DNA of 64,000 nt, taken from NCBI GenBank assembly GCA_012932295.1, contig JAAONU010000004.1, forward strand, positions 7,139,030 through 7,203,029. Direction: 5' to 3'. The position numbers were made by a program, and so were the translations under genes. Below the pieces are notes generated by a model. It did no database searches. It had not been told where the DNA came from and saw only the letters and a list, made by a program, of their open reading frames with translations. The first letter of the stretch is position 1, and every line of letters starts with the position of its first letter. Of this stretch, positions 11,920 through 25,862 are shown one piece after another. This stretch comes from Cyclina sinensis. Lineage: Eukaryota > Mollusca > Bivalvia > Venerida > Veneridae.

Positions 11920-14900
11920 AGTTATCAAAATGTCGTAATAAAAAAGTATTATAAAGGGATATAAGTCCTGTGTTACATGTCTCTTTTAACTTGAAATGAG
12001 AAATAAGTTTGTCCTAGAAAATATGCCAGTAAACATTTTCACAGAGTTCTTGCAAAAGAAGATCTTATCTTAATGGTTCAAGACACGAGTATTATGTGCA
12101 AAGAAATTTCTGTGACTGTCTGGTATTATGTCTGGGGAAACATAAAAGAGAAGCAATTTTAATTCGGTTGTTAGGTTTGTTTTACTTAAAACGCAGACAT
12201 AAAACAAATTATAGATAAATATCACCTTAATTAAATGCAAACATTCAAATACCATAAATAAACATATTATGCCAAAACGAAATTTCGTTCTTATGGCATC
12301 AACTCATGGGAAATCAGAATATCAGTCTGCAGTCTTTTCAATTCTACTTCAAATGTCAGGAACATTTACAAACCTGTTTAAGAAAAAATGGCAAATATTT
12401 CTTCTTCAAGATAATCTGAAATTTACCAGTCTAAGTAAAGTCTGTGTTTCTGATGAAGTAATCAAACACGGAGATTCATTGTTTATATTGCTGTTAGTTG
12501 CGCGAAGAGCAAATATCTTATTCTAAAGCAGAGCACACTGTGATGTGTGTTACTTACTGAACTGAAAACAAAAAGAACCAAAGAAAAAACCCAAAGAAAC
12601 AAAAAAACATACACACACACACACACAACTTCTCCCCGATCCGATCCTGTATTGTAAAAACAATTTTATATACTTAGAGGGCATTACCGATAAAAAAATA
12701 GTTATCTCTTTCTTCACCTCATGTCTTATTTAACATAATGATCGGAGTGTTTTCTTCTAAAAATAGAAAACTTCAAATAAATATAGAAAACTCCAAAAAC
12801 GTCGTGTGTCTGATTCTTAACGTAGTTTTATTACATTTTAATCAAATGCATCTCTTTACTGAACTAGTAGAACATCGGTGTCACCCAGAAAGCTGCCTTC
12901 TTGCCTTAAGAATTAAAAACGTGTATTTGAAACAAACTTAAACTTTATTTGCATTTTTTGGTCATTCGAGGTTCAGCAGCTTTATCAAATACTTCTAACT
13001 TAGCAGTCGTTTACAATTTAAAACATGTAGACTTTGAGCACATTTGCTATATTCACAGTTATTTCTTTAAAAGGATACAAATTACTGTTATTTTTATAGC
13101 ATGTTTCCTTTCGCTCTCGGAAGGGGCACAACATGTGGGTTCAGTAGGACGGAGTCTTCCAGTTTATGTCCCTCCTTAGCAAAACTGTAGTACTTAGCTT
13201 TACGTTTTTAATAAACCTATTTGAAAGTATTCTAACTTCTTAGATCTGTAACAATAAAATTAGATGTATTTAAAGACAACACAAATCGTTATAATTTACC
13301 TAAGGATGCATAACTTTTCTTGGTGAATCACAAAATACGTTTGTCTGTTTTATATAATAAATAATCTCTGTAGATATATGTTATAAACGTACGGCCCCTT
13401 TTTAAAAGAAAAATACAAAATATTTTCAGTTAAAGAAGTTTTAGTTTTATTTTGGAAATGACTGTGAGTCGGCACCAATAGGCATTTGTTCAGAATATTA
13501 TTTATCACAATCATATTGTTATGGTTTAAATAAAAACGACTGTTACAGAGCTAATCAAACATATGGGTGTTGGTGGTTATTTTACTTTCTTGATCATGGA
13601 TAATGTTGAGTTCGTATTCTGTGTTTTGATTAAACGTATGATACAAACCTTCTCTAAACAGTCACCTATTTCCGTTACTGTTAAGAAAGTATACAAATAT
13701 TTGTGTATTAATTTTATCAATATCATATCTATACCACCATTAATCAGAATGTTAATATTTTAATTAAAATATTGGAATAGTTTATGCAATTGTGTTCTTA
13801 TTATGATAAAGTTTCATTGTTAATATGTGAAAACAAATTTGAACACAAACAATATTCCGCTTTTTCTTATAAACAACATTTCAAAAAGTTACTAATGCAA
13901 ATGTTTTCCAAAGGGCATCGTGTAAAGTATATAGAGATTTGTAACGATGGCGGCCTTTACAATTATGAAGACATCATCTAAAACGTTCTGACTAATTTAG
14001 TACCGTGCCACCTAAACCATTTTGTAGAATTTCGTCATTTTCTCGTTCATTCGCGCCTTTTTCTTTGAAAAAACAGCGTCTTTATTCTAAAACAAAAGTT
14101 GAAAAAATTACATCTCCTTTTAGAAATGAACGAGCATGCAGATAAGATATTTGACTAACCGATCAGAAAATGTCAAGGTTTGGAAAGCATTTCCTTTACA
14201 GAATTTGTTTACAAGTATATTTCGATATACTGAAGTAGGTATTTGCTCCACATATTTAAGACGATTGTTCTGTTGTTGATACTTTTAACAGTTTGTTCGT
14301 CTAAGCAATATACTAGTAAATTATAATGTGCCTTTTGCGAATACCGAGGTTAATTAGGTATACCATTGTAAAAAAAGACGCTTTAGAAAATGTCATAAAT
14401 CTCGATCCAGTTGAAATCTCGTTCCCAAAATTAAACATATTGATTTTGTTTTAAAAATGTTATGACCCAGATTATATTTTGTATTAAAGATCTCGAACAA
14501 AATAAGACACAGTCTCACAAATTGTTACAGATAAGTCCGCGGATAGCGCTCTCCACTTTTCTCAGAGCTTAAGAGAAAATTATACGCTAAGTCAAACAAG
14601 AGATCTAAGTGAAAAAACAACCTAAGTCAAACAGAGGTCTAAGTTAAAAAAGTGTGTGTGTGTGGGGGGGGGGAAAGGTTGGCACGTACCTACTCATGTA
14701 AGAGAAAAAAGATAAACAAAGAATAATGTAAAGAAAAATTCAGGGGTATATGTGGGGTAATGGTTGGGATGGAAAGCGATCCAGACGGGGTAGGGCGCTA
14801 CCTACCCATCCCGTATAAGTAACAGTTAAGTTCTAGGCTTTGTGCTTCTTCGTAAGAAGTTTTATCCTTTATAAATCTATGCAAAACCAAGTGACTCCGA

Positions 14901-17640
14901 GGGCGGAGCTAAATTTGAACCAAGGGACATTATCTGAAAACTCTTGGTAGGAGTCTTGATGGTGGTCAAGTATTCCAAGTTTGAAGAAATGATATCTTTG
15001 ACAGTTTTTGAGACCTTAACAAAAAGGTTAACCAATAAATTCTAAGTCGCAAAAAGGTGCATAACTTTGTAAAAATAAATTTGATGGTTATCTGCCCTTT
15101 AGAAATAGTGTCACATTTTAATACTAGCAATTATTCCAAATTTGAAGTGAATAGCTTTGATAGTTTCTGATAAATGGACCTTAACAAAAAGGTTAACCAA
15201 CGCCGACTTTAACGGTGAAGACTGGGTCATGACAATAGCTCCACCAAAACGTGGAGTTAAAAATGTTAATATCGACTAAAATTCAGACATGTTTTATTTG
15301 TGTATAGAACTACATATAAGTTCCTTACCTAAAAACCTTTAGTGAAATAAATTTGTTACAAATAAAAGGTTGCAAGATGAATTTCTCTACATAATAAAAA
15401 CGACTATATGTTACATAAACCATCAAGTTTTCTTCCTAGTAAGAGATGTTTTATTTATATGTACTTCAAAACAAAGGGACCATTCACCTTTTTTAAGAAG
15501 AAGACAAACTTCTATGTCTTAGTTTGGATATCATTGCCTGCTTGGCAATAAAACAAAACACGAAACATTTAGTCTTGTCTGGTATCTAAACCCATAAGGC
15601 GTCATTCATATCACTCAATAAACGCGTTAAATTGCTTTCGATCAAAAAGAGGGCTCAGAAATGTTTCTCTCCTTTTGGGATGTTTTTTTTTTTCAACTGT
15701 TATTACACTAAAAGGAAGTCAGAATGCTGTCTGACACACACCACGCCAAAAGTTAGACAAATTACTAAATGCGATAGATCATTAAATTTTCATTTCGGAA
15801 ACGTTTTGAAGCAGGATCAATTTTCATGTCAAAATCAGCTGACAGTGAAATTTAAAACGTGCTACCAACCTCTTAAGAAGTGTGATATTTACTAATTCAG
15901 TTAATACCCGTACAGGAGTATAGACTTATCCTCTAACAAACAAGTAAAAAAAATATAATGCTTTTTTCTTTGCTATCAGGGTAAAAACGGATAAAGCTAC
16001 GTTTGTTAATGTACTTACGGTGTCATTGTTTTTATATATCTATAAACGGACTAAACATTTCTTACGGTAACTTGATCGAAAATTGCTTTATTCAAGAATT
16101 TCATAATTATTTTTCTGCACATTACAGCGACATTTTCAATGGAATTCAATGCTTTTTGAAAAAAAATCAAAGCATGGTCAATTATATATGTTTTTATAAC
16201 TTGAATGATCTTTAGTAATCTTTTGCATAGGGATATGTCTTGTTTGTCATAAAAATCTAAAATAACACAGTCACTTTGTGATTACAAGTTTCTTAGGGTT
16301 TTACTTAAATCATGAGCTTTGGTTGCGGTTAAATCAAAAATCTAGTGAGAAGTTCTTCAGTCGAATTCTTGGAATAACGGCAAATAAAGTCAGTCTTTCA
16401 TGTAGCAACAAAATATAAAAGAAGATTCGTCTGCCATTTTAATCTCTATATATAACGTTAAGTTGAACAATTTAGCCACATTCTACATTCCATTCTGATT
16501 AGGTAAAATAAAGAGAAATTAACAAATTGCACTTTAATTCATTTTTTAGGTGATTTAGACAGAAAAAATCAAAGATAAAACACTTGTCTTCATAAATAAA
16601 CAGTCGCTTATGATAATGATGACTATTTCTCTGGTAAAGACAGTTCATTTGCCGTCTTTCATGGGAAATAAAAAAAGCAAAATAAAATTCCTCTCCTTCC
16701 AGAAGCACTTAAAAAAAGAAACAATCGAGACAATTTTACAGAATACATAAAAATGCAGAAAATGTTCTTAAATGTCTGAGTGTTATATATATATATATAT
16801 CTTATGCTTCAAATATTAAAGAAATTTCCATATGTATTATGTAATTTAATACGTAAATCATTCAAAGTCAAGTCTTTGCAACTGAAGTTGAATATAGTTC
16901 TTATCAATTCGTTTTTATACCTTTTCGCCAATTTTTTTATTCAAATGAATGACAAGATGTACAGTGCTAAAATATAACTTTATAACGTTGTATATAATAA
17001 AAACACATGTTTGTCCTTAATATATATTTGATGGTAAAATTCTTATTTTTGTGTGATGTATAATTTATGTAAACATTTACCGATTTATATCGTTTATACA
17101 TGCAGTTAGGTACATCTGTCAATGCAAAATAAGTTGAATGTGCATCCTTCTGAAAGTAATGTGAGACATTAAACTGTATAACTTAGATAATGTTGGCTAA
17201 AAGTTTCAAGAGCATATTTATTTCTATCTGGAATATATCAAATTTATATGCATTGAATCTCATATAAAATATGAATAAATTGAATGATTCTAAGTCTGGT
17301 GACATTTCAAATATACCTAGTAAGTTATAGCAGAAATTAGCAAATTGTATTAATGTCAGAAAAAAAAACAGATTAAATTCAATCAACAATTTTCTGACAA
17401 AAGATAATTCGTTGACTAGGGAATATATGTACATCACTTTCGATTTTACAGGGTAACGCCGTCAGTAGAATATAATTTCTATGAGATTTCCTTTCCAAGA
17501 AAGTATTATCGCCTACTCTGTTTACGCCGGTCACGTGGTAACAAAGGTCACACTCGCATTGAAAACAGCCACGCTTTTATACTGTTACACAGTTGCAAAG
17601 ATTACAATTTGTTTTGTGATACATTTTGTTTAAATAAGCA
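11920..17640 (+). repeat. Core segment of copy B, paralogous to 24.24-29.32 kb
   Basis: This ~5.7-kb stretch aligns in order with copy C and lies between the two inverted arms. It contains a (CA)n run (about 12610-12627), a GT/G-rich run (14650-14671) and an AT dinucleotide run (16787-16801). Several 60-87-codon frames occur (12269-12526, 12738-12941, 15632-15895, 16003-16215); none has a recognisable domain and the paralogous copy carries indels, so they are taken as chance frames. Confidence 0.7.
14820..15250 (-). repeat. Decayed copy of the array element inside copy B
   Basis: TTCTAGGCTTTGTGCTTCTT, AAATCTATGCAAAACCAAGTG and GGGCGGAGCTAAATTTGAAC follow the same order as one unit of the 1-2150 array. 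A second partial unit with GTTTCTGATAAATGGACC follows. It has no counterpart at the matching point of copy C (about 27.1 kb), so it probably inserted after the duplication or was lost from C. Confidence 0.55.
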
Positions 17641-18679
17641 TCTGTTATCTAACATGTGGTTACAATAGATACAATTGTTAAAAGTACAGGGCTTTTTAGC
17701 TTTGCTGTTATTGTTTGATGTTGTTTTATTTTAATTGCGTCATATTTCGTATTTAAGACATATTAAATGTAGATCATTAAACTTTTCATCTGGGAATCAT
17801 TTTTTCAACTATTTTTTCAAGTTGTTTGCTAGATAACTTTACAATTTAAAATTTCTCGTAAACGGAAAGACACATGTTGCTTCGTCCAATGAAATACATA
17901 TTGAGCGTTTATATGGCTTATCTTGAAACAGTTTCACATTCCTGAGAAAGCAATGAATTTTATAGCATGTGGAAACTTCATTGACTGTGACACATAAAAT
18001 AATGCTGATAGTGATGTGTATCATAAAGCATTTTGAATTAAGATATATGAAATTAAATAGGAATAAGAAGACAAGTGTTGGAAAACTGTGAAAGAATTAC
18101 GACAAAACTACATGTTTTGTAGACATGATAGGTTGCAAAACCGAGTGTAGGTTTAATTCAACATTTTTATGGTTTACCACTGAGTTTCGTGACAAAACTC
18201 TATGGTAAAATATTTTTTTTTTTAGAATTAGACTGCTTTTTTTGTCTACCATTTATATACGCAGAATTCCGAACAGTACAGAACATGGACTTTATAATTA
18301 GCTAATCCATCTCTATCATAGTACATTTATGTTTTTACGTACTTTTTTCTGCTTAGCGTCTTCGCTTTTGATCAACACAAAATGTAATATATAAAACATT
18401 CTGTGTCATTCAATAATGCAGAGTCTTCAAATCTATGGCCTAATATGTAGAATTTCGGTCTTGTTTACATAATGAAATTAAAGCTGCAAGCCGAACATTG
18501 TTCACTTTTTCTTTACATTCGACGCTGGAAGCTAAGTAAGGATTGCTCTTAGGGCGAGACCGGAAGAATAGTTAATGTATGAATGTAATAGTGAATGTAT
18601 AAATGTAAAAAAACTGCAAGTATGTTATTTTTCTCAATTTATCACCTTCAAAAAGTAAAAAGAGGCGCATGTGCATATA

Positions 18680-19460
18680 AAATATCAGATAACTCTAACT
18701 TTTAAATTATCAGTTTCCTCTTTCAAGTTCCTATGCGAAAAGTTTCTAGATGACATCTGTTCAACAGGTCAATCTCTGAGGTAAACGACTTTCAACGTTT
18801 TGTAAGCTTAATGCGTGAGAGTGATCGTCTTTACTTAGTGTTGTTTGTATTAAACTATATGATGGGTTATATATGAATATTTCTAGCATACAAAAAAAAA
18901 CACATTTCTTATACATAAACACTCCAGATGACACTTTGCCACTTTTAATTACCGTTATTTCAAGGCATGTTCAATCTGTAAGTTTTTAACAGACATGAAA
19001 ATTTTTAGCCCTCCCACGCAATAGACAACTGAGCCAAAGGATCGGTTCCCCGTTGTCAGAAAGTGTATTTATATAATAAGAGGCCGGTATGCACTGGACC
19101 ATAACAAGAAGAAAAACTCTAAAAATAATTCATTTGACTTGTCATCATATCAAATATGATAAACAAATTGGTGTAAATAGAGTTTTAAATCAGCGTTTAT
19201 TTTTCAAGAAATTTTATTTCAAATAAATCTTTAAAACGGAAGTTTTTTTATTTATCTTACGAACAATATTTTGATTAAATAATCTGGTACATTAATTAAC
19301 ACATACGACTTAGCGGAAGATTTCTAAAAATACAGAGTACAAATTCCTAATACATGTTTTTCATAAAGGGCACATTGGTTTAAACACACGTGTCTGGCCT
19401 ATAAACACGTATTCTATAACAATCACAATCTTAGTTTTCTAATTCATACGTCTAAAATTT
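18680..19460 (-). repeat. Right arm of an ~0.8-kb inverted repeat
   Basis: Diverged reverse complement of 10900-11745. The centre-to-centre distance is about 7.8 kb and the pair encloses the core of copy B. Copy C has no such arms around its core. Confidence 0.8.
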
Positions 19461-20529
19461 ATCTATATTCCTATGTCTAGGTCGTTTAGTTAATAATATA
19501 AGCAATACATAAATTCTTGTGAAGAAATGAGGTTCTGCTTCTAGAGTATACAAAGAAATTGGATAAAATCCAAGTTTTACTACAAAACGAAACATGGCTC
19601 TCAACGATAACTTTGTTTCTGTCTGACAATGTCTAGTTTTGTGAACAAACACTATTACTATGAAAAACTAAAAAAAACCAACGAGGTTTTTAACGTATTT
19701 TGTTTCCTTTATATAAAAGTTATCACATAATCATAAATAGGATTTACCACTTCTGTTACATACATCTTGCATAAAATACCAAAATAAAAGAGAAATTATG
19801 TAAATAATATTGTTCAGCATCTAATAATTAACTTGCTCGATGATTGTTTTTCCTTTTTGGTGATAACTAAGAAAACAGTCATAAAATGTTAGATTTACTG
19901 GCAGGAACATATCAAGTGACTTCTGTCGGCTTATGTATGCCTTTTATCAGTCGCAATTTGTTTTTATTAGCCAGATGATAAAAGAAAGCGGTATTGATTG
20001 TGGTCTGTCTGTGTATTTGTTTGTCACAAAACTTTAACCTTTTTAAGGCCCCGCCGGGACATGGTGTTCATTCGAACGTAGCGCTTGTTATTTTTGATTT
20101 TTTATTTGTTGTTACATTTATTTTTCAACAGCCTATAAGATGATTACGTATCTTTCTGCCTAACCCGATTATCATATTGTAAGCATGCAATTAATTTGTC
20201 ATTTTGCCTTGATGTATTTAGATATAAGCGTTGTAAACACATCTATAGACAACATGATGTTAAACCAGGTAAGTGGAAATCTTGTATTTTTAAAATTGCA
20301 AAACCTTATTCTGATTTTATTGCAACTACTCTGAAGCTGTTACACACAGACTTACTAGATCAAACTTATGATAGACGGATGAAATCTTAGTAATAAAGGC
20401 GCTGACAATCGCAAAATACGCCTATCCTAACCAAAGTATTTATAAAAAAATCAACAGAAATGTTCTGACTAAAACCCTTCTAAGTAAGATATGCAACTCT
20501 TATTTGATATATTTTTGTAAAATTCAAAG

Positions 20530-20880
20530 TCATTAGGGATTTGACTGATTAACGAGCATTGCCGAGATATAATGTCCATACACATCATCAGCATGTTTTG
20601 AAGATAGATGAGGACTTTTTGATATAGTGAGCGGACGGGACAAATTTTGCAAAATTAAGATAATAAAGGGCCATAAATCTAGAATGCCTGGAAGGATTTG
20701 ACTCGTTATCGATTTTTGCCGAGATATTATATATGCCAACAGACGTTATCGCCAAGTTGATGAAGATCCAGACAGAACTCTATGACTTAGAGAGCGGACA
20801 ACCTGAAGACGTCGGACCAAATCATCGACCGCTGTTTATGCTCCTATAATATGTCCCGTGTACGGGCGCATTAAAAAAGA
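20530..20880 (+). repeat. Two-unit repeat ending in a CCCGTGTACGGG hairpin
   Basis: Two related units, each with a GGATTTGACT start, a GCCGAGATAT block and AGAGCGGAC or GTGAGCGGAC, run at about 20534 and 20694 (spacing about 160). A CCCGTGTACGGG palindrome and an A-rich tail end the element at about 20877. A degenerate copy with the same architecture lies at 31465-31800 at the paralogous place, so this insertion predates the duplication. The minus-strand frame at 20533-20739 lies inside it. Confidence 0.6.
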
Positions 20881-21905
20881 AAACATGTAGGCAACAAGAA
20901 GACGAATGCTTTGAACGACGAGCGTGCCTACATTAAGCATTTTATAGCTTTTTACTGGATGAATGCTTAAACAACCTAACTTCCCCTTGAAATTAATAAA
21001 GGTTATCTTTATGAAAAGAAGATAAATTGATTATTTTCATCTTAAAATATACAAAAAAATGACACAAATGTTATGTAAAAAATGTATAAAATAGAAACAA
21101 TAAATTTATTAACATCAATAGGCAATAATTCCATTCAAGTGTTTGAGAAACAGACGATCAAAATTCTTTTCTTTTTTCAGACAGGAAGAAAGGAATGAAA
21201 AAATCTTTTAATACCTGGCCTGATCAAGTTTAAAACCAAGATAGTCAAAGGATGAAGACACATTTTATATTTCGAGAAATATACCTTATTCTTCCTGCTA
21301 AGTGTCAATCTACCTTTAAGCCCATTCTCTCAGAAAAGAATTATTTTGAGTACATTATATAGGTCATTGAAATTTAGCCCTTATCACTTACACATCAAAT
21401 ATGATCTTTACTCTTTGAATTTGATAAGTTTTCAAAGTTACGCGACCATCTCTGAAACGCCCGCAGATCACAAATGTAAATAAATTTTCCCGACATTTAT
21501 GCAAAAATATCAAAGCTGCTTTTCCATCGGGTATTTTTAAGCAACAATAAGTAAGTAGAGTCCGGTTACGGGGCATTTCAGTATCTATTTTTTTTGACAT
21601 TCTGTCAAAACTGCGAGGTCTGTTTTAAATATGAGAATGTGAATATTTTTTTAGAATTAATACAGCTTTAAAGAAAGTGTAACAGTGTACTTTTAATATC
21701 TACTTATTAGTTTCGCTTACATCAAAAATAACTGACAATACAATCATAAATCATTTAGGTTAGCTTCTAAGAATTCTCGGAAAGGAAAGCAGTTTCTCGT
21801 TATGTAGTGGTTTATTGGTCGTTCGTTTTGTATATTTCGAGCCATATTGTCACTTTTATGCAATGAAAATTTTATTTTATCTGTCTGTATCAAATTAATA
21901 TAATT

Positions 21906-22035
21906 ATGTCACTTGTCCCTTTTTCTTCTCCTTACACGATTCTGTATGTTGTTTTATTGAGTAATTTAGATGTCCACTTGGCGAATGCTCTTCTAAATCT
22001 TGATATTCTTGTCAATAACTTCATTCGTTTTTCTT
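21906..22035 (+). other. Short open segment matching 32852-32980 in the other duplicate
   Basis: From an ATG at 21906 about 40 codons align without gaps or stops with the frame starting at 32852; shared peptide strings include SPYTIL, VVLL and LNLDIL. It is not a known domain, and there is no promoter or splice evidence. It may be a relic exon or chance conservation in paralogous non-coding DNA. Confidence 0.2.
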
Positions 22036-22484
22036 TTTCCCATCCAGCAAGGCTGTATTGTGGGGGTATTAAACACAATCATAGACTTCTGAAATAATGT
22101 CATAAAACGTGTTATATAATAAATATACTGTTTTAAACTAAAAATTAAAGCAATCAAACAGGAACATTTGTTGTATGTGTTGTTCCAGAATAATTGTTTG
22201 TGCAAATCAACGATATCTGAGACAACGATAGCTACCATGTGAAGTAAATAAATAACGTTTGTCTGCTTTTCTGTAAGACAACACCTGAATCTGCGTCTAT
22301 GAAAAGAATGGTTCATTCGGAAATAGCTATATGCAGAGATCATATTGTTTTCTCGAAGCATGTGTATGTAATTAATTAGAGTTTACAGGGTAAATGTCAT
22401 GGCATGAGCACATAACTGATATCAATACCTTTGTAGGCTTACACTGCACATATAAACTGATTTTAATGACTTTCAAAGCTAACA

Positions 22485-22923
22485 TTAAAGGGGCTGTGCT
22501 CCAGATGGCAAAAAAAGAAAGTTTTAATGTATTATAAATTTCTTGTAATATTTATGACTAATGCTTAAAAAATAACTTACTGACAAAAAATAAGTGAAAT
22601 AATTACATTATAAATTGATTTTTTTCCGTTTCAAAGTGCTATACCATAACGCTACGGTATAACTATATCGTATAAGATTTAAAGTAAATATCTTTAATAT
22701 TGCATGCGGCGATGGTGGTGACAGTAAAAGAGTTGGAAATATTTTGTTAACATGAGGGTCCAGAGTTCAAATCAGACTGGAGCGAAAATATTTGTTTTAT
22801 TCTATTTTGACTTTTATAATCAGTTTTGAAGTAAAATATCATGTTGTTATAATCTCACGGCATCTAAATATATAATTTATGAAAACAATTTTTTATGCCA
22901 AATCTGGAGTACAGCCTCTTTAA
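22485..22923 (+). mobile_element. MITE, 431 bp, flanked by TTAA (piggyBac-type target site)
   Basis: The element (22489-22919) starts AGGGGCTGTGCTCCAGAT and ends ATCTGGAGTACAGCCTCT: terminal inverted repeats with two mismatches in 18. It is bounded by TTAA on both sides (22485-22488 and 22920-22923). A second copy in the opposite orientation, also with TTAA on both sides, is at 53099-53539. There is no coding capacity. An internal AGTTCAAATCA (about 22764-22774) resembles a pol III B box. The TTAA target suggests mobilisation by a piggyBac-like transposase, an inference from target site only. Confidence 0.85.
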
Positions 22924-25669
22924 GTATGTTAACTAATAAAAATGCCTTGACAATAGAAGATCTTTTAATGATTAACCCTTATATATTACGATTCTGTAAA
23001 TGTATTTATTTCTGTAAGTACTGCTTTAGAAGGCTTGTTTTTCTCTGTTTCGGCTTTTAAGTCATGGTTTCCTACAAATAGCATAGCACGTTTTATAACG
23101 AAATATTACAGTCAAGAAATGATTCTAAATAAAAGTGTTACCGGACTGTAGCAAATATGACTCCTTATCTATTATGTTATCATTTCTTATAATTTACAAA
23201 TAGTTACTTATTACTGAAACAATAGACGAATTCCATACTACTTGAACGTTAACTGTTTTGCAGGATTATCAAAGTTGCATGAAAAACAAGTAGCATGATT
23301 AAATGTAATAAAACGTAGTTCTTTTAAACTCGTTTTTGTGTTATCATTTCATGAAAATTATCACACTGATTTAAGCAAGCATTTAAAGTTTCATGCATAT
23401 ATGACGTCAAATAAATGAAAAAAACACAAACAGGTCAAACGCAATTGTTTCTCTCAGCTTTAAACTTTACAGGATTTCGAAAGAGGGCAGTATTGCATAC
23501 GAACTTACGGGTTTGATTTCATTAAGGATGGCTGTTTTGAACTATAATGTGAAATAAATACATATTGAATCCCATGCATGCTGATTGCCCTTGACTGTAT
23601 GTAGTAAATGAAACAATTTCGAATGTCAATTATTTTTCTTCTGTAAAATATATTGTCAATACCTCTAAAGGAACACCTAAACTATTCTTCTATTTTATTT
23701 AGACATGTTAAGATTTTACTTATTGTTCAAATATAATGGTTTACGGTTCCAAACATTAAAACTCAAAATGTGGTTTTGGTTTAACGTCCTTAAGATCTTG
23801 GAAAAGAGGTTCAAAGAATACATTGCATCCGATTATTGTGACCCATAAAACTATTTATTGGTGTCATTAGGGCAATAGTTCATTGAAAATAGATATAATC
23901 TGCTTGCTTTCAAATATTATTTTAAAAATTATGGGAATATAAATCATAACGGAACGGTTGTGAAAAAAAACAACAACAACATCACAGAAATTAATAGGAA
24001 ACACCAAAATGGTGCACGCATAATTTATGTCTTGATTTTAGATTTCATAACATTCGAAAAATCCATAAAAAGATGGAATGCAAGCAACTTTATAAATCAA
24101 TATTTAAAGGCCTGGAACATGTTTTTCCTCTAGCAGGGAGAGAATCAATCATCTTCGCAAGGGAAGTCGTATTGCAACACTATATTCTTTTCAGTATTTT
24201 AAAGAAAAGCAGAACATTTCTTAGACATTAACATGATGTCGTCATAAATAAGAATTATAAAGGGATATAACTCCTGTGTTACATGTCTTCTTTAACTTGA
24301 AATGTGAAATAAGCTTGTTCTGGAGAATATACCAGTAAACACTTCCACAAAGTTCTTCCAAAAGAAGATCTTATTTGAACGGTTCAAAACACGTGTCTTA
24401 TGTGCAAACAAGTTGTGTGACTGTCTGGTATTATGCCTGAGGAAACATAAAGGAAAAGGCAATTTAAGATTTGGTTGTGATTTTTTGTTTTACTTAAAAC
24501 GCAAACATAAAACAAATTAAAGATAAGTACCACCATTATTAGATGCATGCATTCAAATACTATAAATACACAATGTAACCATATTTTGCGCTAAAGAAAT
24601 TTCGTTCTTTTGGCATCAACTCAAGGGAAATCAGAATATCAGTTTGTAATCTTTTCAATTTTTTTTCAAATATCAGAAACATTTTACAAACCTGATTAGG
24701 AAAAAATGGCAAACATTTCTTCTTCAAGACAATCTAAAATTTATCAGTCAAAGTAAAGTCGGTGTTTCTGATGAAGTTATCGAACACGGAGATTCTTTGT
24801 TTATATTGTCACAGTTGTAGGTTGCGGGTAAAGTAAATATCTAATTCTAAAGCAGAGCAGACAGTATTTACTGTTACTTGCTGAATTGACAATTATTTTG
24901 TCAATGTTGCTTTTATCTGAAAATCACCTTTACGTACTTGTACATAAGGTACTAGTACATAATTTGATCAAACTTATGCCAAAACTTCTTCCCCATCCGA
25001 TGCTGTATTATAAACATAATTTTATATACGTGTAGGGCATAACCGATAAAAAGAAATTAGTGACCACCTTCTTCACAAAATGTTTACATTGAAATTTGAA
25101 CATTATGAACGGAATGTTTTCTTCTAAAAAAAAATAACATAAACACAGAAAACTCAAAAAACTGAATATATTTGATTCTTCACGTAGAATTATTCATACA
25201 ACTCTTCACTGCTCTGACAGAAGATGTACTATTTGAAACAAAACCTTATTTGCATTTTTGGTCAATTCCAAGGTTCAGCAACTTTATCATATTACTAAAT
25301 TACCATTTACCATTTAATACATGAGACCAAGAGCACATTTCCTGTTGTACCTGTTGTCAATTCAAAAGATATACAGTAACTACCGTTGTTTTAACAGCAT
25401 GTTTCTTTTTGCTCTCAGGAAAGGCACACCATGTGGGAACAATAGGACAGAGTCTTCAGTTTTTGTCTCTGCTACGCAAAACTGCAGTACTTAATTTTTC
25501 AACATTAAATTTTCAATAAACCTTTTTACAAATTCTTCTGATTTTCAAGATCTGTAGCAATGAAATTATAGGTGTTAAGAGACAACAAAAATGTTATAAT
25601 TTACCTAAGGAGGCATAACTGTTTCTGGTGAATCACAAATATGTTAAAGATTATACACGTACGTACCCT

Positions 25670-25862
25670 ATTTTACAAATATGGTGTTTGATTTTGACAC
25701 ATTACGCATGCCTTTAAAGTCAAAACCTGGCATCAAAAGTTGATCTCACACCATGTCAAACAAATGCCAACAAAAAGCATTACAAGCATGCATGTTTGGT
25801 GTAACAATGTCTAGAGCTTTTATTGCTTTAAGCCCGTGCCTGTACGGGCTGCTATCTAGTTA
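25670..25862. repeat. Copy-C-specific patch ending in an AGCCCGTGCCTGTACGGGCT hairpin
   Basis: The 20-base palindromic hairpin sits at about 25831-25850 and is followed by GCTATCTAGTTAAACC. Copy B has no equivalent at about 13.38 kb. It looks like a short insertion end; the left limit is uncertain. Confidence 0.4.

Larger units (their letters stand above)
9160..23780 (+). repeat. Copy B of an old tandem segmental duplication
   Basis: Ordered landmarks match copy C (23.79-34.98 kb) along most of the length: 9160 with 23803 (AAAAGAGGTTCAAAG), 11943 with 24253 (AAAGGGATATAA, TCCTGTGTTACATGTCT), 13090 with 25396, 15262 with 27133 (ATATCGACTAAAATTCAGAC), 17528 with 29227 (GGTCACGTGG), 20155 with 31080 (GTAAGCATGCAATTA), 21781 with 32713 (GTGGTTTATTGGTCGTTCG) and 23560 with 34770 (GCATGCTGATTGCC). 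The copies differ by many substitutions and indels, so the event is old. Copy B alone has about 9.6-11.92 and 17.65-20.1 kb. No gene is recognisable in it. Confidence 0.8.

Noticed and set aside
20196..21600. Frames at 20196-20390 (plus) and 21388-21600 (minus) as genes kept in the duplication
   Set aside because: In the paralogous copy (about 31.1 and 32.3-32.5 kb) the matching sequence has in-frame stops or indels.
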